In this document: in pieces, positions 60,319 to 64,000 of the stretch
Layout of the letters: every line of letters begins with the position of its first letter
Position numbering within the stretch: the stretch's first letter is position 1
NCBI RefSeq assembly: GCF_019024285.1
Contig: NZ_WMKZ01000003.1
Location: 186,001 to 250,000 of the forward strand
Origin: Alkalihalobacterium elongatum
GTDB taxonomy: Bacteria > Bacillota > Bacilli > Bacillales > Bacillaceae_F
Reading direction: 5' to 3'
DNA length: 64,000 nt
The notes under the pieces: generated by a model
Databases searched by the model: none
Told to the model about the DNA's origin: nothing
What the model saw: only the letters and a program-made list of their open reading frames with translations
Position numbers and translations under genes: made by a program

Positions 60319-62316
60319 TTAAAATAATTTTTCTTTATTTTTCTGCTTTAATGTTTTGGCGAGCTCTATAAAGAATTCAAGTGACTCTGGGTTACTCATA
60401 GAATCAGGATTAATTACTTTTTCTAACTCAAACCCTAATAACAATTTTCGAATTGGCACTTCCATTTTCTTTCCGTTTAACGTCTTCGGGATTTGTTCGA
60501 CTGCAAAAACGTTGTCTGGCATAAAGCGTGGTGAAACATGTGTCCGAACCTGCTCTCTTATTTTAGTAATTAATGTTTCATCTAAGTTTGTGTTTGGTTG
60601 TAAGACTACAAAAAGCAACAAGGACGAGTTACGACCACGAACTTCAAGGTCAATCGCTAAACTATCCATTACTTCATCCAATACTTCGACAACACGGTAA
60701 ATATCACTTGTTCCTGTACGAACCCCTGAACGATTAATCGTTGAATCCGATCGACCGTAAATGATACAACTTCGATTCTCATCAAACTTAATCCAATCCC
60801 CATGTTTCCAAATTCCAGGGTACGTATCAAAATAACTATGAAAATACCTTTTGTTATCATGGTCATTCCAAAAATAGAGTGGCATTGATGGCATTGGTTT
60901 TGTAATAACTAGTTCTCCAACTTGATTTGTAAGTGTATTTCCTTCTTCATCAAATGCTTCGGCATGAACACCTAATGCAGGACCTTGAATTTCACCAATC
61001 TTAACAGGCAGAGTTGGTACACCGCCAACAAATCCTGTACACACATCAGTTCCTCCACTAGAAGAGCTTAACCAGATGTCATTTTTAACATTCTCATAAA
61101 CCCATACAAATCCATTATCAGATAGCGGAGCACCAGTTGAACACAATGCTTTTAAGTTTGATAGATTATAGTTTTTCTGTGGCTGTACATTTAACTTTTG
61201 GCAATTCATTAAGAAAGGAGCACTCGTACCAAAAAATGTTACGTTAGCATCTTGGGCTAATTCCCATAACGTATCCATACTTGGATACGACGGACTTCCA
61301 TCATAAAGAACGATTTTAGAACCTGCCAATAAACCACCAATTAGTAAATTCCACATGACCCAGCCTGTTGAAGTAAACCAAAAAATAGAATCATCTTCTG
61401 ATAGGTCTTGATGTATTTTTAGCGACTTAAGGTGTTCGACTAGAATTCCGCCGTGACCTTGTACAATCGGCTTTGGCATTCCAGTCGTTCCAGAGGAATA
61501 AAGAATCCATAGCGGGTGATCAAAGGGAACGCTTTCAAAAGTTAATTGAGCCTCATGATTTAAAAGATCGCTCCAAGGAATAACATCCTCTAGTTGATTA
61601 TCATTTGAGTCCTCATCTATGTATGGAACTAAAATAGTTTGTTTAATTGATTTTAACTCTTTTTGCATCTCTGAAACAACCGATGTTTTATCAAATAACT
61701 TCCCGTTATATTGATAACTGTCAATGGCAAATAAAACAACAGGTTCTATTTGTTTAAAGCGATCAATTACACTTCTAGATCCAAAATCAGGAGAACAACT
61801 TGACCAAATCGCCCCTATGCTTGCAGTTGCTAGAAAAGCAATGACTGTTTCAGGAACATTTGGCATGTAAGCAACAACACGGTCCCCTCGCCCTACCCCC
61901 ATTTGTTTTAATGAATGGGCGACAGATGCTACTTTTTCACGCAATTCCTTCCAACTTAACTCACGTTTACGAATATGCTCTGAGCGGAAATAAATGGCTG
62001 TTTGTTCATCTTGGTACTTAGAAAAAATATTTTCAGCATAATTCAATCTTGCCCCTTCAAACCATTGAGCTCCTGGCATCTTACGTTCTACTAAAACATG
62101 ATTATATGGTTGAGTTGCTGTCACCCCACAAAACTCCCAAATAGAGCCCCAAAATTCTTCTAGTTCATCTACAGACCATTTCCATAAATCATTGTAATTT
62201 TTAAATGATAATTCTTTTTCAGCTTTGAGCCAGTTCATATATTGATGCATAACTGTGCTTTCAGTCTGTTGTTTTGTTGGCTGCCAAATGACTTCGCCTT
62301 CAGAAAAACGCTTCAA
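60319..62316 (-). CDS. aacS: Acetoacetyl-CoA synthetase (acetoacetate-CoA ligase)
   Basis: A 665-residue adenylate-forming enzyme that makes acetoacetyl-CoA from acetoacetate, ATP and CoA. The N-terminus (GAQWFEGARLNYAENIF), the ATP motif LYSSGTTGMPKPIVQGHGG, SGGTDVCTGFVGG, KHGDWIKFDENRSCIIYGRS and the C-terminal NGKKMEVPIRK are diagnostic of this family, which is longer than acetyl-CoA synthetase in the middle. Start TTG 62316 follows GAGGAGAG. The product can be split by the thiolase at 45073 to two acetyl-CoA. It leads a two-gene unit with the IT-like transporter. Confidence 0.93.
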   Translation of the reverse strand: MKRFSEGEVIWQPTKQQTESTVMHQYMNWLKAEKELSFKNYNDLWKWSVDELEEFWGSIWEFCGVTATQPYNHVLVERKMPGAQWFEGARLNYAENIFSKYQDEQTAIYFRSEHIRKRELSWKELREKVASVAHSLKQMGVGRGDRVVAYMPNVPETVIAFLATASIGAIWSSCSPDFGSRSVIDRFKQIEPVVLFAIDSYQYNGKLFDKTSVVSEMQKELKSIKQTILVPYIDEDSNDNQLEDVIPWSDLLNHEAQLTFESVPFDHPLWILYSSGTTGMPKPIVQGHGGILVEHLKSLKIHQDLSEDDSIFWFTSTGWVMWNLLIGGLLAGSKIVLYDGSPSYPSMDTLWELAQDANVTFFGTSAPFLMNCQKLNVQPQKNYNLSNLKALCSTGAPLSDNGFVWVYENVKNDIWLSSSSGGTDVCTGFVGGVPTLPVKIGEIQGPALGVHAEAFDEEGNTLTNQVGELVITKPMPSMPLYFWNDHDNKRYFHSYFDTYPGIWKHGDWIKFDENRSCIIYGRSDSTINRSGVRTGTSDIYRVVEVLDEVMDSLAIDLEVRGRNSSLLLFVVLQPNTNLDETLITKIREQVRTHVSPRFMPDNVFAVEQIPKTLNGKKMEVPIRKLLLGFELEKVINPDSMSNPESLEFFIELAKTLKQKNKEKLF

Positions 62317-62568
62317 AAAAATCTCTCCTCTTCTCTAGAATGGTAAGTATAAAACAACTAAATTCTTTAGAAAAATGTACTTTCAAAAAGCATAAAGATC
62401 TCTAAGTTATATTGCATATTTCATGCCAACACTTTAAAGTTAGCCAATCTTGATGCTGTCAATATATTTATCTAAATAGGTCTATGAATATGTATATTAT
62501 TCAAACAGTCTATTAGTAGATGTTGTACAAATTTACTTCAATTTTGTGCTATCCATTCTTAGAAAAAA

Positions 62569-62588
62569 GAGAGTACTGAGCTACTCTC
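62569..62588 (-). terminator. Terminator of the small protein gene
   Basis: GAGAGTA (62569-62575) pairs with TACTCTC (62582-62588), with TTTTTTC after it on the minus strand; the stem includes the stop codon. Confidence 0.8.
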
Positions 62589-62763
62589 CTGTGTTGACAA
62601 CAATTTTATACCCTAAAGATGCTAGTGTTTGATTATGGTTATCCTCTGAGACAATATAGAATGTTTCATCGTCCTTTGTAACGACTACCTCATCAGGACT
62701 TTTATCTACACTGGCCTCTATCAAGCTGTCATAGCTCATTCCTAAAATCGCTGTAATATCCAT
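62581..62763 (-). CDS. Small conserved-looking protein, 60 residues
   Basis: A 60-residue acidic protein (MDITAILGMSYDSLIEASVD...) with an excellent RBS, GGAGGTGA, 5 nt before ATG. No motif or membrane segment is visible; alternating hydrophobic strands (EVVVTKDDETFYIVSED) suggest a small beta-rich fold. It lies 26 nt after the DUF2203 gene on the same strand, so it may share its transcript. Function unknown. Confidence 0.65.
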   Translation of the reverse strand: MDITAILGMSYDSLIEASVDKSPDEVVVTKDDETFYIVSEDNHNQTLASLGYKIVVNTGE

Positions 62764-62789
62764 CGTTTCACCTCCATAGTTAATGTACT

Positions 62790-63185
62790 TTAGTGAAGCG
62801 GTTTTCTACCTGCAAACCCTTCATGCTCACCATGATAATGGGTAATCTTTGACTCCCCTTGTTTCCAACAAAGCAGAACTTCCTCTCCATTTATGATTGC
62901 AGGAAAGTCCAGTAAGCCTAAGTCAATCCCCTTTAATTGAACACCTCTGGATTGGATGTTCCGTAGATGCAGCTGGGCCTCCATTTGTAGAAACTCAAGC
63001 TCACTTTCTAATGTAAATATACGATCTTTTTCAGCTCGAACCTGATTTGGATTAGTCTTCAAATCCTTCAATTGTTTTATTTTCAATTGGAAGTTTTTTT
63101 GAATTTGCTGTAAAGTAACTAATTCTACTTCTAGTAATGGTAATAGTTCGTTTGCTTCTTCTAATGTAAAGTATTTTTTCTCCAT
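62790..63185 (-). CDS. DUF2203-family protein
   Basis: A 131-residue protein with the DUF2203 pattern: YFTLEEANELLPLLEVE at the N-terminus, a long coiled coil (about 25-85), then GVQLKGIDLGLLDFPAIING and a C-terminal EVLLCWKQGESKITHYHGEH with conserved His/Trp. The function of the family is unknown. Start 63185 follows GGAGGTG. It is encoded just downstream of the DEAD-box helicase gene on the same strand. Confidence 0.85.
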   Translation of the reverse strand: MEKKYFTLEEANELLPLLEVELVTLQQIQKNFQLKIKQLKDLKTNPNQVRAEKDRIFTLESELEFLQMEAQLHLRNIQSRGVQLKGIDLGLLDFPAIINGEEVLLCWKQGESKITHYHGEHEGFAGRKPLH

Positions 63186-63284
63186 CTCGAGCACCTCCAA
63201 GATCTCTCCGTATATAGTCCAGGTATTAGCTTCGTTAGATCAGCAGCAAATTCCTGCTTTTACATACAGAAGGGTTGGGATTTG

Positions 63285-64000
63285 TTACTCTTTTGCCTGA
63301 TGAACTTTTAATTTTTTGCCTTTTATCGTCGTATTTTTCATTGCCTTTAAAACGAGCGGACCTTTTCCATTTAAGATATCGACAAATGAAGCTGTTTCTT
63401 GAATTGTAATAACTCCAATATCATCTGCCGTAACACCTGGCAGTTTTGTAATAGTTCCAACAAAGTCTACTGCTCTAATTTTCTTCTTCTTTCCACCATT
63501 AAAATAAAGCTTCATTATATCTTTATTTAGGTGTGCACTTCTATCTTTTTTGGTAGTAGGCGTCTTGTTGTTTTTACGTTCAAAAGTGGTCTTTCTCCTT
63601 GCAACTTCTTCCTTTGATGGAACTGGTATTTTAGTAAGACGGAAGCCAATATATGTTTCAATCTCCTCTAAATATTTTTGTTCTTGAGGAGTAATTAATG
63701 TGTATGCTTTTCCTGCTTTTCCAGCACGCCCAGTTCTTCCTGTTCGATGAACGTAGCTTTCTTTTTCAAATGGGACATCATAGTTAATCACATGGGTAAT
63801 ATTCTCTATATCAATACCTCTTGCTGCAACATTTGAAGCAACTAAATACCGAAACTTTCCTTTTTTAAAATCATTCATGACAGCTAAGCGGTTTTCTTGG
63901 GTCATTCCTCCATGGATTTCTTCACAACGATAATTAGAACGCTTTAGCTGACTATACACATCATCAACCTGCTCTTGTGTATTGCAAAAAATTATACAAC
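63285..64000 (-). CDS. dbpA: DEAD-box RNA helicase DbpA/YxiN, C-terminal part (partial)
   Basis: Runs off the right edge; the open frame continues upstream to the window end ([20 protein letters not shown]). The visible 230-odd residues include the end of helicase domain 2 ([44 protein letters not shown]) and a basic linker, then the DbpA-specific RNA-binding domain ([51 protein letters not shown]). This domain binds hairpin 92 of 23S rRNA, and the enzyme acts in ribosome assembly. Confidence 0.93.
   Translation of the reverse strand, partial: CIIFCNTQEQVDDVYSQLKRSNYRCEEIHGGMTQENRLAVMNDFKKGKFRYLVASNVAARGIDIENITHVINYDVPFEKESYVHRTGRTGRAGKAGKAYTLITPQEQKYLEEIETYIGFRLTKIPVPSKEEVARRKTTFERKNNKTPTTKKDRSAHLNKDIMKLYFNGGKKKKIRAVDFVGTITKLPGVTADDIGVITIQETASFVDILNGKGPLVLKAMKNTTIKGKKLKVHQAKE

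Noticed and set aside
61520-61533. GGGAACGCTTTCA resembling a cre box in the acetoacetyl-CoA synthetase gene
   Set aside because: Three mismatches in the 5' half of the consensus.
62485-62503. TGAATA-n7-TATTCA, half sites like the TetR palindrome
   Set aside because: Spacing differs from the 54408 site and the region is AT-rich, so chance is likely.
1-64000. CRISPR arrays, tRNA or rRNA genes, insertion sequences, prophage
   Set aside because: None recognised: no regularly spaced repeats, transposase or phage proteins, or rRNA sequence.

Overview
This window looks like a chromosomal segment of a low-GC, spore-forming Bacillaceae bacterium. The protein repertoire is Bacillus-like: a CwlC-type mother-cell amidase, AsnB, YkhA, PepV, DbpA/YxiN and a Gram-positive RND pump. 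Ribosome binding sites are strong AGGAGG types, TTG/GTG starts are frequent, and CcpA-type cre boxes are present. No rRNA, tRNA, CRISPR array, prophage or insertion sequence was recognised.

Layout. (1) 1-13.9 kb: a catabolic aldehyde/alcohol dehydrogenase pair behind a perfect cre box; a decayed nucleoside hydrolase; cwlC; asnB; a HAD hydrolase; an acyl-CoA thioesterase; a PepV-like dipeptidase; two membrane proteins; and an OFA-family MFS transporter behind a roughly 290-nt leader with an intrinsic terminator and an overlapping leader ORF. (2) 13.9-23 kb: an ABC-2 exporter, stress-type SDR, threonine aldolase, 2-hydroxyacid dehydrogenase and a phospholipase-D-like protein. (3) 21-28 kb: an RND efflux system (lipoprotein adaptor and pump) followed by a two-component system; the region is flanked by two inverted copies of a 45-46-bp palindromic repeat. 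(4) 28-36.6 kb: an acyltransferase, serine hydrolase, NAD(P)HX repair enzyme and small metabolic hydrolases.

(5) 36.7-62.3 kb: a large acyl-CoA and carboxylic-acid catabolic island. It starts with an acyl-CoA dehydrogenase and acyl-CoA ligase, plus a MerR regulator of LiuR type and a decayed acyl-CoA carboxylase. Then comes a long minus-strand run: dctP-dctQ-dctM (TRAP uptake), a quinone-oxidoreductase-like dehydrogenase, a decayed SDR, a decayed phenylacetate-CoA-ligase/thiolase fusion, an intact thiolase, a second CoA ligase and an LLM flavin monooxygenase. Next to it are a P450 with a [3Fe-4S] ferredoxin, a divergent TetR regulator, a second PaaK-like ligase, an SCP-x-type thiolase, a FabL-like SDR, an IT-superfamily-like transporter and acetoacetyl-CoA synthetase. 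I infer uptake of a hydrophobic or cyclic carboxylic acid, CoA activation, P450/flavin oxygenation, thiolytic cleavage, and salvage of acetoacetate to acetyl-CoA. The substrate cannot be read from sequence. (6) 62.5-64 kb: a small protein, a DUF2203 protein and the C-terminal part of DbpA running off the right edge.

Several genes in the catabolic island are broken by frameshifts and in-frame deletions, and those I could compare have intact relatives of the same families nearby. This suggests recent duplication followed by decay or replacement.
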